The notes beneath the pieces are model-generated. The model searched no databases, was not told the DNA's origin, and saw only the letters and a program-made list of their open reading frames with translations. A stretch of DNA of 64,000 bases from JACCVL01 sp038232655 (GTDB taxonomy: Bacteria; Actinomycetota; Actinomycetes; Propionibacteriales; Nocardioidaceae), in contig JBBSNM010000002.1 in the NCBI GenBank assembly GCA_038232655.1, forward strand, positions 5,286 through 69,285, given 5' to 3'. Positions 17,055 through 26,208 of the stretch are shown piece after piece (position 1 is the stretch's first letter; every line of letters begins with the position of its first letter). The position numbers and the translations under genes are program-made.

Positions 17055-17160
17055 AGTGGGTGGGTTGCGGCTGCGGGGTGGGGGGTGAGGGCTGCGGGGT
17101 GGGGCTGCGGGGCCACGGGGGGGTCGGGGCCGCGGTGGGTCGGGGGGCCGGACGCCGGGG
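17055..17160. repeat. G-rich simple sequence (GCGGGGTGGG-like units)
   Basis: Irregular repeats of GCTGCGGGGTGGG and long G runs fill the space up to folD. The tract is roughly the reverse complement in character of the C-rich tract at 15775-15833, so the whole 15.8-17.2 kb segment is bounded by inverted purine/pyrimidine tracts. Confidence 0.7.
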
Positions 17161-17181
17161 TGGGTGGCAGACTCGGCGACT

Positions 17182-18051
17182 GTGACCGCGCAGATCCTCG
17201 ACGGCAAGGCGGCCGCGGCCGCGATCAAGACCGACCTGACCAGCAGGGTCATGACGCTGCGCGACCGCGGCCGCGCCCCCGGGCTCGGCACCGTCTTGGT
17301 GGGCGACGACCCGGGTAGTCGCTGGTACGTCGCCGGCAAGCACCGCGACTGCGCCGAGGTCGGCATCGAGTCGATCCGGGTCGACCTGCCCGCTGACGCA
17401 ACCCAGCAGCAGATCGAGCATGAGGTCGACCGGCTGAACGCCGACCCGGCCTGCACCGGCTACATCGTGCAACTGCCGCTGCCGACGGGCCGCGACGAGC
17501 ACGCGGTGCTCGCCCGCATCGACCCGACCAAGGACGCCGACGGGCTGCACCCCACCAACCTCGGTTGGCTGGTGCTCGGCCGGCCGGCGCCGCTGCCGTG
17601 CACGCCGCGCGGGGTCATCGAGCTGCTGCGCCGCCACCAGGTGCCGATCGCTGGCGCCAACGTGACCGTCATCGGCCGCGGCATCACCGTCGGCCGGTCA
17701 CTGGGACTGCTGCTCACACGGCGCAGCGAGAACGCGACCGTCACCTTGTGCCACACCGGCACCCGCGACCTGGCCGCCGAGGTGTGTCGCGCCGACATCG
17801 TGGTGGCCGCCGCCGGAGTGCCGGGCATCGTCACCGCCGAGATGGTCAAGCCTGGCGCCGCGGTGCTCGACGTCGGTGTGAGCCGAGCCGAGGGCGGCAT
17901 CGTCGGGGACGTGGCCGACGACGTGCGCGAGGTCGCCGCCTGGGTGTCGCCCAACCCCGGCGGGGTCGGGCCGATGACGCGGGCGCTGCTGCTCACCAAC
18001 GTGGTCGAGGCCGCTGAGCAGCAGGCCGCCGAGCGGCAGATCGCCGGTTGA
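17182..18051 (+). CDS. folD: Methylene-THF dehydrogenase/methenyl-THF cyclohydrolase
   Basis: 289 residues from the GTG at 17182 (VTAQILDGKAAAAAIKTDL); an in-frame GTG at 17164 would add MADSAT. Signatures include the YVAGKHRDCAEVGIES substrate loop (Lys general base), the YIVQLPLP motif, PCTPRGVIELLRRH, and the NADP site VIGRGITVGRSLGLLL. It oxidises 5,10-methylene-THF to 10-formyl-THF, the pool used by PurN/PurH. That makes it the natural next step for methylene-THF released by the betaine island. It overlaps the DUF3017 start by one base (TGATG). Confidence 0.95.
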   Translation: MTAQILDGKAAAAAIKTDLTSRVMTLRDRGRAPGLGTVLVGDDPGSRWYVAGKHRDCAEVGIESIRVDLPADATQQQIEHEVDRLNADPACTGYIVQLPLPTGRDEHAVLARIDPTKDADGLHPTNLGWLVLGRPAPLPCTPRGVIELLRRHQVPIAGANVTVIGRGITVGRSLGLLLTRRSENATVTLCHTGTRDLAAEVCRADIVVAAAGVPGIVTAEMVKPGAAVLDVGVSRAEGGIVGDVADDVREVAAWVSPNPGGVGPMTRALLLTNVVEAAEQQAAERQIAG

Positions 18052-18356
18052 TGCCACGCCCCGGCGGCGCACGCCCCGGCCCGACCGGCCGACCGTTCGG
18101 CTCGGTCGTCGTCGCCGGCACGCTGCTGGTAGCCGCGGCCGGTCTCGCGATCGTCGCGCTCGGTCCGTGGCGGGTCGGGCTGACCGTTGTCGGCGCATCG
18201 ATGGTGCTCACCTCGCTGGCCAGGTTGCTGCTGCCCGAGCGCCACACCGGGCTGCTGCACGTGCGCCATGCCGGCTCGGACGTGGTGGTGCTGACCTCGC
18301 TCGGGGTGGCCATGATCGTGCTGGCGCAGCTGATCCCCGACCAGCCGGGCCTGTGA
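18051..18356 (+). CDS. DUF3017 small membrane protein
   Basis: 101 residues with three hydrophobic segments (VVVAGTLLVAAAGLAIVAL, VGLTVVGASMVLTSLARLLL, and VVVLTSLGVAMIVLAQLI) and a basic loop RHTGLLHVRHAGSD. This size, pattern and position between folD and mdh identify DUF3017, an actinobacterial family of unknown function. It starts in the last base of the folD stop, so it is translationally coupled. Confidence 0.85.
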   Translation: MPRPGGARPGPTGRPFGSVVVAGTLLVAAAGLAIVALGPWRVGLTVVGASMVLTSLARLLLPERHTGLLHVRHAGSDVVVLTSLGVAMIVLAQLIPDQPGL

Positions 18357-18366
18357 GCCGCGACGC

Positions 18367-19356
18367 TCAGCCCAGCAGGCCCAGACCCTCCACGGTGGAG
18401 CGTTCGTCGGCCAGCTCCGCGACGCTGGCGTCGATGCGCGAGCGGGAGAAGTCGTCGATCTCCAGGCCCGGCACGATGGCCCAGTCGCCGCCGCCGGTGG
18501 TGACTGGGAACGAGGACACGATCCCCTCCGGTACGCCGTACGAGCCGTCGCTGCGCACCGCCATCGACGTCCAGTCCCCGTCGGCCGTGCCGTGCAGCCA
18601 GTCGCGGGCGTTGTCGATGGTCGCGCTGGCCGCCGATGCCGCCGACGACGCCCCCCGCGCCTCGATGACCGCCGCCCCGCGCTTTTGCACCGTCGGGATG
18701 AAGTCGTCTTCGACCCACGCCTGGTCGTCCACCAGCTCGTAGGCGTTGCGCCCGCCGACCTCGGCGTGGAACAGGTCGGGGTACTGGGTCGCGGAGTGGT
18801 TGCCCCAGATCGTCATCCGCCGGATGTCGGTGACGGGGCTGCCGGTGCGGGCGGCCAACTGGGCCAGCGCCCGGTTATGGTCCAGTCGGGTCAGCGCGGT
18901 GAACCGCTCCGCCGGGATGTCTGGTGCGTTGCTCATCGCTATCAGCGCGTTGGTGTTGGCGGGGTTGCCGGTCACGGTGATGCGTACGTCGTCGGCGGCA
19001 CGATCGTTGAGCGCCTTGCCCTGTGCGGTGAAGATCGCCCCGTTGGCCTCGAGCAGGTCGCCACGCTCCATGCCCTTGCCGCGGGGGCGGGCACCCACCA
19101 GCAGCGCCAGGTTGACCCCCTCGAAGACGGTGGTCGCGTCGTCGCCGATCTCGACTCCGGCCAGGCTGGTGAACGCGCAGTCGTCCAGCTCCATCACCAC
19201 CCCCTCGAGCGCCGGCAATGCCGGGGTGATCTCGAGCAGCCGCAGCTCGACCGGCGTGTCCGGGCCGAAGATCCCCCCGCTGGCGATGCGGAACAGCAGG
19301 CTGTAGCCGATCTGGCCGGCGGCTCCGGTGACGGCGACCTTGACGGGTGTGCTCAC
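18367..19356 (-). CDS. mdh: Malate dehydrogenase
   Basis: 329 residues from the GTG at 19356, preceded by AAGGAG at eight bases. NAD-binding loop VAVTGAAGQIGYSLLFRIAS; mobile-loop Arg pair in LLVGARPRGKGMERGDLLEA; Asp/Arg in LTRLDHNRALAQLA; catalytic His in WGNHSATQYPDLF. It belongs to the cytosolic (type 2) MDH branch and interconverts malate and oxaloacetate. A longer frame to 19545 crosses the divergent icd start and is not used. Convergent with DUF3017. Confidence 0.95.
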   Translation of the reverse strand: MSTPVKVAVTGAAGQIGYSLLFRIASGGIFGPDTPVELRLLEITPALPALEGVVMELDDCAFTSLAGVEIGDDATTVFEGVNLALLVGARPRGKGMERGDLLEANGAIFTAQGKALNDRAADDVRITVTGNPANTNALIAMSNAPDIPAERFTALTRLDHNRALAQLAARTGSPVTDIRRMTIWGNHSATQYPDLFHAEVGGRNAYELVDDQAWVEDDFIPTVQKRGAAVIEARGASSAASAASATIDNARDWLHGTADGDWTSMAVRSDGSYGVPEGIVSSFPVTTGGGDWAIVPGLEIDDFSRSRIDASVAELADERSTVEGLGLLG

Positions 19357-19451
19357 GAGCTGCTCCTTCGACGCGTACGGCGGGGCCGCAGCGCGCGGCG
19401 CCCTGTGCCGCGTGACGCTAGCAACCGCCGTCGGGCGGCACCCCGGCGCCC

Positions 19452-19457
19452 GATAAT
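19452..19457 (+). promoter_or_regulatory. -10 box (GATAAT) for leaderless icd
   Basis: GATAAT ends eight bases before the icd ATG at 19466, separated only by a C-rich spacer, with no ribosome site. This is one of the clearest leaderless promoters in the window. Confidence 0.5.
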
Positions 19458-19465
19458 CTCCCCCC

Positions 19466-20683
19466 ATGGCGAAGATCAAGGTGCAGAACCCGGTCGTAGA
19501 GCTCGACGGCGACGAGATGACGCGGATCATCTGGCAGTTCATCAAGGACCGCCTGATCCACCCCTACCTCGACATCAACCTGGCCTACTACGACCTGAGC
19601 ATCGAGAGCCGCGACTCGACCAACGACCAGGTCACGGTCGATGCTGCGAACGCGATCAAGGAGCACGGGGTGGGCGTCAAGTGCGCCACGATCACGCCGG
19701 ACGAGGCCCGGGTCGAGGAGTTCGACCTGAAGAAGATGTGGGTGTCGCCGAACGGCACGATCCGCAACATCCTCGGCGGCGTGGTCTTCCGCGAGCCGAT
19801 CATCATCTCGAACGTGCCGCGGCTGGTGCCGGGCTGGACCCAGCCGATCATCATCGGCCGGCACGCGCACGGCGACCAGTACAAGGCGACCAACTTCAAG
19901 GTGCCGGGCGCTGGCACCGTGACGATCACGTACACCCCGACGGACGGCTCCGACCCGATCGAGCACGAGGTCGTGCAGATGCCCGAGGAGGGCGGGGTCG
20001 TGATGGGCATGTACAACTTCAACGAGTCCATCGCCGACTTCGCCCGGGCCTCGTTCTCCTACGGGCTGCAGCGTGGGTACCCGGTCTACCTGTCCACCAA
20101 GAACACGATCCTCAAGGCCTACGACGGCGCGTTCAAGGACATCTTCGAGCAGGTCTTCGAGGCTGAGTTCAAGGCCGATTTCGAGGCTAAGGGGCTGACC
20201 TACGAGCACCGCCTCATCGACGACATGGTGGCCGCGGCGATGAAGTGGGGTGGCGGGTACGTCTGGGCGTGCAAGAACTACGACGGCGACGTCCAGTCCG
20301 ACACGGTCGCGCAGGGGTTCGGGTCCCTTGGCCTGATGACGTCGGTGCTGATGACCCCGGACGGCCAGACCGTCGAGGCGGAGGCGGCGCACGGCACGGT
20401 GACCCGGCACTTCCGCCAGCACCAGCAGGGCAAGCCCACCTCGACCAACCCGATCGCGTCCATCTACGCCTGGACCCGGGGGTTGGCTCACCGCGGCAAG
20501 CTCGACTCGACCCCCGAGCTGACCGGCTTCGCCGAGGCGCTCGAGGGCGTGGTCGTCAAGACGGTCGAGAGCGGCAAGATGACCAAGGACTTGGCGCTGC
20601 TCGTCGGCGGGGACCAGGGTTACCTGTCCACCGAGGAGTTCCTCGCTGCGCTGGACGACAACCTCAGCGCCCGGCTGGCCTGA
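19466..20683 (+). CDS. icd: NADP-dependent isocitrate dehydrogenase (type II homodimer)
   Basis: 405 residues starting AKIKVQNPVVELDGDEMTRI, the eukaryote-like dimeric IDH type. The substrate-binding region SPNGTIRNILGGVVFREPI and catalytic Tyr/Lys surroundings (FSYGLQRGYPVYLSTKNTI) are present, as are the metal site LIDDMVAAAMKWGGGYVWAC and the NADP region EAAHGTVTRHFRQHQQG. It oxidises isocitrate to 2-oxoglutarate. Fifteen bases before the LigT-like gene, suggesting co-transcription. Confidence 0.97.
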   Translation: MAKIKVQNPVVELDGDEMTRIIWQFIKDRLIHPYLDINLAYYDLSIESRDSTNDQVTVDAANAIKEHGVGVKCATITPDEARVEEFDLKKMWVSPNGTIRNILGGVVFREPIIISNVPRLVPGWTQPIIIGRHAHGDQYKATNFKVPGAGTVTITYTPTDGSDPIEHEVVQMPEEGGVVMGMYNFNESIADFARASFSYGLQRGYPVYLSTKNTILKAYDGAFKDIFEQVFEAEFKADFEAKGLTYEHRLIDDMVAAAMKWGGGYVWACKNYDGDVQSDTVAQGFGSLGLMTSVLMTPDGQTVEAEAAHGTVTRHFRQHQQGKPTSTNPIASIYAWTRGLAHRGKLDSTPELTGFAEALEGVVVKTVESGKMTKDLALLVGGDQGYLSTEEFLAALDDNLSARLA

Positions 20684-20698
20684 CCCGGCAAGGCCGCG

Positions 20699-21220
20699 GT
20701 GGTCCAGTCGGTCGAGCTGCTGCTGGACGAGGCCACCGACGCCCTGGTCCGGCGCCAGTGGGAGCGGCTGGCCGCTGCCGGGCTGCCGAGCCTGGCGCGG
20801 CAGGGGAGCGGCGCCGGCATTCCGCACGTGACCCTCGCCGCCCGTCGCTGGATCGACCCCGCGAGCGAGCCGGGCGTGCGCGTGGCGGCGCGCGCGCTGC
20901 CGATACCGCTGCGGCTGGGGGCGCTGGCCTGCTTCGGGCGGTCCCGGTTCGTGCTGGTGCGGCTGGTCGCCGTTGATGTCGAGCTGCTCGGGTTGCACGC
21001 GCGGGTGGCTGCTGCGCTCGGGCCCGACGCCGACGACCCGGATCAGCAGGGGAACCTTGCGCCGGGACGGTGGACCCCCCACGTCACGCTGGGAAGGAGG
21101 TTCAGCCCCGAGCAGGTGACCGCGGCCCTGGGCATCCTGGACGGAGCGGGGTGGCACGCCGGGCTGGCAGCCTCGTGCCGGCGATGGGACGGCGATGGGA
21201 AGCGGCAGTGGCCGGTGTGA
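20699..21220 (+). CDS. 2'-5' RNA ligase-like (LigT/2H phosphoesterase) protein
   Basis: 173 residues from a GTG start. The two 2H motifs are both intact: IPHVTLA near residue 42 and TPHVTLG near residue 128, about 86 residues apart, as expected for the two-lobed 2H fold. The family hydrolyses or ligates 2',5' or cyclic nucleotide phosphodiesters; the physiological substrate here is unknown. It lies just after icd. Its last bases approach the convergent META-domain pseudogene. A second 2H protein of the same length is at 55410. Confidence 0.75.
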   Translation: MVQSVELLLDEATDALVRRQWERLAAAGLPSLARQGSGAGIPHVTLAARRWIDPASEPGVRVAARALPIPLRLGALACFGRSRFVLVRLVAVDVELLGLHARVAAALGPDADDPDQQGNLAPGRWTPHVTLGRRFSPEQVTAALGILDGAGWHAGLAASCRRWDGDGKRQWPV

Positions 21221-21226
21221 CCGGCG

Positions 21227-21641
21227 GACGGGGCAGGGGGATGCCGTGCGCAACGTGCACGCCGGCCAGGAACTCGGCCAGCCACTCGTCTCGGTGCATG
21301 AGTTCGCCGGCGCAGCCCATGTCGGTGCCGCTCTCGCCGCTGGCCACCAGCCGAGCGCCGGTGCTCTTGGCCGTGAAGCCCAGCCGGTTGCACCCCGCGT
21401 CGACCCAACCTTCGAGCGGGTGCAGCTGACCACGACCCGGTTGCCGTCGACCACGGGTTGCGGCCCGCCGTCTGCCGTGATGTCGGTGGCGACGAAGCTG
21501 CGGTCCACCAGCGCGGTCTCGACGGTGCTGGTGGTAGGCCCGTTGTCGCCCGGCCGATGGGTCGGCCGCGGCCGGCCCACAGCCGCTGATCGCCAGCAGG
21601 CACCGGGCCGAGCCGGCTGACCAGGCACGCATACCGCTCAT
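21227..21641 (-). pseudogene. META-domain lipoprotein remnant with two frameshifts
   Basis: The ATG at 21641 opens a lipoprotein-like signal (MRAWSAGSARCLLAISGC, lipobox ISGC). At about 21550-21570 the sensible frame moves by +1 to read TALVDRSFVATDITADGGPQ and VVDGNRVVVS. Near 21404-21412 it moves back and reads AGCNRLGFTAKSTGARLVAS, then GTDMGCAGELMHRDEWLAEF. AGCN and the M-x-C motif are META/HslJ hallmarks. The C-terminal strand of the domain is missing. Two compensating shifts in 400 bases suggest decay more than random sequencing error. The intact protein would have been a secreted lipoprotein of unknown role. Confidence 0.5.
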
Positions 21642-21745
21642 GCGGGTTGTGACGTACGCGGCATGCATCGGGTTCCGCGACCTCTTGTCGACGCTCTCAT
21701 CACCGCCGTACGCTCGGCCGAGCCAGCCCCGGTGCGGTAGCAGAG

Positions 21746-22609
21746 ATGAGTACTTCCATGCGCAGCACAGTGCGATCTGCCGGCCTTCGAGCAGCCCTGG
21801 CCTCGGCCCGCTACGAGATTCTTCCCACCGCGAAGATCGAGGCCGCGGTGGTCGAATCGGTCCCGCCCGGCACCACGGTGACGGTGACTGCCTCGGCAAG
21901 CAAGGGCCTGGACGCCACGCTGGCGTGCGCGGAGCGGCTCGCTGCCTATGGCTACCCGGTCGTCCCGCACCTGGCCGCGCGGATGGTGCGCGACCGCGAG
22001 CACCTCAGCGAGCTGGTCGCGCGGCTGCAGGGCTTCGGCGTCACCAACGTGTTCGTCCCCGCGGGCGACGCCGAGCCGCCCGCCGGTGACTACCACGGGT
22101 CGCTGGAGCTGATCCACGACCTCACCGAGCTCGGCCGGCCGTTCGCGCAGGTGGGCATCACCGGCTATCCCGAGAGCCACCCGCTGATCTCCGACGACAT
22201 GGCGATCCAGGCCATGTGGGACAAGCGGCAGCACGCGACCTACATCGTCGGAAATCTGTGCTTCGACGCGGTCCAGCTGCGCACCTGGGTGCGCCGGATG
22301 CGCGCACGCGGCATCACGATCCCGGTGCTGATGGGCCTGCCCGGGCCGGTCGAACGGAGCAAGCTGCTGGCCATGGCGACCAAGATCGGGGTGGGGGAGT
22401 CGACCCGCTTCCTGGCCAAGAACGCCTCGATCTTCGCCCGGATCGCGGCGCCCGGGGGGTTCCGTCCCGAGCGGCTGCTGACCAGCAGTGCGGCCCTGTT
22501 CGCCGACCCGGTCGCCGGCTTCTCCGGGCTGCACCTGTTTACGTTCAACCAGGTCGCCGAGACCGAGCGGTGGCGCCAGCGGCTGCTCGGGCGGGTCCCC
22601 GTACGCTGA
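21746..22609 (+). CDS. Divergent methylenetetrahydrofolate reductase (MetF-like)
   Basis: 287 residues. The classical FEFFPP start is replaced by RYEILPTAKIE, keeping the catalytic Glu. VTVTASASKGLDATLACAER, then VVPHLAARMVRDREHLSEL and FVPAGDAEPPAGDY match the MTHFR barrel, and QLRTWVRRMRARGITIPVLM, then LPGPVERSKLL the C-terminal half. It interconverts 5-methyl- and 5,10-methylene-THF. The ATG is 16 codons upstream of the first conserved strand. Its stop is 11 bases from that of the convergent corrinoid-methyltransfer operon. With MtgA next door, the physiological direction may be oxidation of methyl-THF rather than methionine supply (inference). Confidence 0.75.
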   Translation: MSTSMRSTVRSAGLRAALASARYEILPTAKIEAAVVESVPPGTTVTVTASASKGLDATLACAERLAAYGYPVVPHLAARMVRDREHLSELVARLQGFGVTNVFVPAGDAEPPAGDYHGSLELIHDLTELGRPFAQVGITGYPESHPLISDDMAIQAMWDKRQHATYIVGNLCFDAVQLRTWVRRMRARGITIPVLMGLPGPVERSKLLAMATKIGVGESTRFLAKNASIFARIAAPGGFRPERLLTSSAALFADPVAGFSGLHLFTFNQVAETERWRQRLLGRVPVR

Positions 22610-22620
22610 GCGCGGGCCGG

Positions 22621-24627
22621 TCAGCCCGGGAAGGCCAGCTGGTCGACGAACCGGTCGTTGAAGTCGGTGCGGTCGGACAGCTCGACGTAGCGCACCTCGC
22701 GCAGCAGCGTCGCCGCTCCGGCCCGTTCGGGGACGCTGAGCAGGGTCATCTTCGCGCCCTCGCCGGCGACGTTGCCGGCGCTGACGATCCGCAGCACCGG
22801 CAGCTCGGGCACCAGCCCGATGCGCACGGCGTTGCCGGGCGACAGGTACGAGCCGAACGAGCCGGCCAGCAACACCTGCTGGATGTCGTGCGGGTCGATC
22901 TCGAGCTCGGCGCACAGCAGCGACCAGCCGGTCGAGATGGCGGCCTTGGCGAACTGCAGCTCGCGGACGTCGCGTTGCGACACGTAGACCGAGTCGGAGA
23001 CGTCGCCCGGCTCGCCGAGCCAGGCCAGCACGAAGACCCGCTCCTCACCCACCCGGGTGAGCCGGTCGGCGAGACCCGGGTGCATGCCGGCGGCATCGCT
23101 CTCCTGGACGAACCGGCCGCTGCGGTCGAGCAGTCCGACCCGCGCCAGCTCGGCGACGGCATCGACCAGCCCGGAGCCGCAGAGGCCCGCGGGTGCGACG
23201 GCATCCGCCGGGGTGTCGTCGGAGCCGATCACCTGCACCGCGACGTCGTCGGCACCGATCGCGACGATCTCGATGGCGCCGGGTGCGGCCCGCATGCCAC
23301 ACCGGATCGCGCCGCCCTCGAAGGCCGGGCCGGCCGGGGCGGCGGTCGCGAGGATCGTCTCGCCGTCGGACAGCACGATCTCGCAGTTGGTGCCGACGTC
23401 GATGAACAGCCGCAGCCGCTTGTCGCGGTCCATCCCGGTCGCGAGCATGCCGGCGACGATGTCGCCGCCGACGTACGCCCCGAGGGCGGGGAACACCTGC
23501 ACCGGCGCGGCCGGGTGCACCGCGATGCCCACCTCGGTGGCGCTCAGCGGGCCGAGCAGGTCAGCGGTCAATACGAAGGGCGCGACCCCGAGGGCCTCGG
23601 GGTCGAGGCCGAGCAGCAGCGCGGTCATGGTGGCGTTGCCCGCGATCGCCAGCTCGTAGACGCTCGCCCGGTCGATCCCGGCGTCGGCGCAGACCTCGCC
23701 GACGAGGGCGTCCAGGGTCTGTGCCGCGAGTGCCTGCATCCGTGCCAGTGCGGTCGCGTCGAGCATGGTGGCCGAGATGCGGGTGATCACGTCGGCGCCG
23801 AACGGCTGCTGGGCGTTGAGCATCGAGGCCACCGCGACCGGGGTGCCGGTGCCGATGTCGAGCAGGGTGGCGACGACGGTGGTGGTGCCGAGGTCGATGG
23901 CGATCGCGTGCCGGGTCGCGGTGGTGTCGCCGGGCTCGACGTCGATCAGCAGGTCGTCCACCACGACCGCGGTGACGGCGAAGTCGGCGTCGCGCAGCAC
24001 CCGCGGCAGGCGACGCAGCGCGTGCAGGCTGGGGCGCAGCTCGAGGTCGTCGATGGCGTCGACGAGCCGCTGCAGGTCCGCTCGTTGGTCGGCGAGCGTC
24101 GGCTCGACGAGCTGGACGAAGCGCTTCTGCACCGCCGGTCGCAGGATCACCTGCCGCCCGACACCGACGGTCGCGGCCTTCGGCCGGGTCGCCAGCGGGG
24201 GCACGTCGATAGTCAGGTCGGTGGTCGCCGCGGCCCGGCAGGCCAGCCGCCACCCCGCCCGCAGCTGCTCGGCGCTGAACGCTCGAGCATCGAGCCGGGT
24301 TGCGGGCACCGCTCCCTCGCGGACCTGCACCTTGCACTTCTTGCAGGTGCCGTGCCCGCCGCAGGTCGAGTCGATCGCGATGCCGTTCCAGCTGGCAGCG
24401 TCGAACACCGTGACACCGGGCGGCACGGCGTACGAGCGCTCGGCCGGGGTGAAGTGCAGCCGCACCCGGCCGGTGCCGTCGTGCCGCACCGGCTCGGCCT
24501 TGCTGACGTGCGCTTGGGGCTCGCGCAACCCCTCGCGTGCCAGCGAGTCCAGGTCGAAGTCCGACTGGTCCGGCAGGTGCACCGGCTCGCCGGCGTCTGC
24601 TGCTGGGTCGGGCATGGAGGCGCTCAT
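22621..24627 (-). CDS. Corrinoid-protein reductive activase (RACo-type, [2Fe-2S] + ASKHA)
   Basis: 668 residues from the ATG at 24627, which overlaps the MtgA stop (ATGA). After a 50-residue tail comes a plant-type ferredoxin domain with Cys89, Cys95, Cys98 and Cys130 (STCGGHGTCKKC and LACRA). Then a linker and a large DUF4445/ASKHA ATPase with AIDLGTTTVVATLLD, the GNATMTALLLGLDPEALG motif, LFIDVGTNCEIVLSDGE and AGSFGSYLSPGNAVRIGL. RACo proteins reduce inactive Co(II) corrinoid back to Co(I) at the cost of ATP. Its presence beside the corrinoid protein supports an active methyl-transfer cycle. It is the last gene of the iclR-mtgC-mtgA-activase operon. Confidence 0.9.
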   Translation of the reverse strand: MSASMPDPAADAGEPVHLPDQSDFDLDSLAREGLREPQAHVSKAEPVRHDGTGRVRLHFTPAERSYAVPPGVTVFDAASWNGIAIDSTCGGHGTCKKCKVQVREGAVPATRLDARAFSAEQLRAGWRLACRAAATTDLTIDVPPLATRPKAATVGVGRQVILRPAVQKRFVQLVEPTLADQRADLQRLVDAIDDLELRPSLHALRRLPRVLRDADFAVTAVVVDDLLIDVEPGDTTATRHAIAIDLGTTTVVATLLDIGTGTPVAVASMLNAQQPFGADVITRISATMLDATALARMQALAAQTLDALVGEVCADAGIDRASVYELAIAGNATMTALLLGLDPEALGVAPFVLTADLLGPLSATEVGIAVHPAAPVQVFPALGAYVGGDIVAGMLATGMDRDKRLRLFIDVGTNCEIVLSDGETILATAAPAGPAFEGGAIRCGMRAAPGAIEIVAIGADDVAVQVIGSDDTPADAVAPAGLCGSGLVDAVAELARVGLLDRSGRFVQESDAAGMHPGLADRLTRVGEERVFVLAWLGEPGDVSDSVYVSQRDVRELQFAKAAISTGWSLLCAELEIDPHDIQQVLLAGSFGSYLSPGNAVRIGLVPELPVLRIVSAGNVAGEGAKMTLLSVPERAGAATLLREVRYVELSDRTDFNDRFVDQLAFPG

Positions 24628-25511
24628 CCGACCGGCGCCGCCGCTCGCGCCGCCGCCTGGCGCGCGCGGTGCGCGGCGATCCAGGCGCCGCCCCACTCGT
24701 CGTGGCCGAGCAGCAGGTCGGCTGCCTTCACCGACTCCACGATCTGGGGGCTGCGAGCATCCATGATCGCGCTGGTCAGACCGGCCACCATCGCCATCGG
24801 CAGGAAGGCGGCGCCGAGGGTGTGGCGTCCCGGCATCCCGAACGACACGTTGGAGGCCCCCAGGGTCATGTTCAGCCCGAACTCCGCCCGGATCCGGCCG
24901 ATCGTGTTCAAGGTGGTGGCCACCACCGAGGTGTCGGCGCCGATCGGCATCGCGAGCGGGTCGATGACGATGTCCTCGATCGCCAGCCCGTACTCCTCGG
25001 TGGCCACCCGGACGATCTTGCGGGTCAGCTCGAGGCGCTTGTCGGCCTCCATCGGGATCTCGTCCTCGTCGTTGGGCAGCGCGATGATCGCGGCGTCGTG
25101 CCGCTTGACCAGCGGCAGGATCGCGGCGAGCCGCTCGTCCTCGGCGGTGACAGAGTTGACCAGCGCCCGACCCTCGTACGTCGCGAGGCCGACCTCCAGC
25201 GCCTCGACCACCGAGGAGTCGATGCAGATCGGCAGGTCGGTCAGCGACTGCACGAGCACGATGGCCTGGCGCAGCAGCTCCGGTTCGTCGGTCAGCGGCA
25301 CCCCCATGTTGATGTCGAGCACGTCGGCACCGCCGGCCACCTGGGTGGCGACGTCGGTCTCGATCGCGGACAGGTCGCCGACGCGCAGCTGATCTTGGAA
25401 CTTGCTGCGCCCGGTCGGGTTGATCCGCTCGCCGATCAGCGTGAACGGGCGGTCGTGGCCGAGCACGACCTGCTTGGTCGCGGATCGCAGGACGGTGTGC
25501 CGCAGGGCCAT
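24624..25511 (-). CDS. mtgA: Methylcobamide:THF methyltransferase (MtgA-like, pterin-binding)
   Basis: 295 residues in a single dihydropteroate-synthase-like barrel: FTLIGERINPTGRSKFQDQL, ADVLDINMGVPLTDEPELL, PICIDSSVVEALEVGLATYE and GLNMTLGASNVSFGMPGR. The Asp/Asn residues of the pterin pocket are present. Unlike MetH it is a stand-alone methyltransferase, as in the MtgABC glycine-betaine system of Desulfitobacterium. It would move the methyl group from the corrinoid protein to THF. Immediate neighbours are the corrinoid protein (31-base gap) and the activase (overlap). The DHPS enzyme of folate synthesis is unlikely, given this context and the RINPTG start. Confidence 0.88.
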   Translation of the reverse strand: MALRHTVLRSATKQVVLGHDRPFTLIGERINPTGRSKFQDQLRVGDLSAIETDVATQVAGGADVLDINMGVPLTDEPELLRQAIVLVQSLTDLPICIDSSVVEALEVGLATYEGRALVNSVTAEDERLAAILPLVKRHDAAIIALPNDEDEIPMEADKRLELTRKIVRVATEEYGLAIEDIVIDPLAMPIGADTSVVATTLNTIGRIRAEFGLNMTLGASNVSFGMPGRHTLGAAFLPMAMVAGLTSAIMDARSPQIVESVKAADLLLGHDEWGGAWIAAHRARQAAARAAAPVG

Positions 25512-25542
25512 GAGGGTTCCTTGGTTGCGCAGCTGGGGGCGG

Positions 25543-26204
<662 letters not shown>

Positions 26205-26208
<4 letters not shown>

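Noticed and set aside
15775..17160. CRISPR-like repeats around the AbiEi-like gene
   Set aside because: The repeats are simple C- or G-rich sequence and two palindromes, without regular spacers or cas genes.
22216..25392. A 1058-codon plus-strand open frame across the reactivase/MtgA region
   Set aside because: It is antisense to genes with clear domains. Its own sequence is Asp/Gly/Arg/His-rich with no family features, the usual GC-rich antisense artefact.
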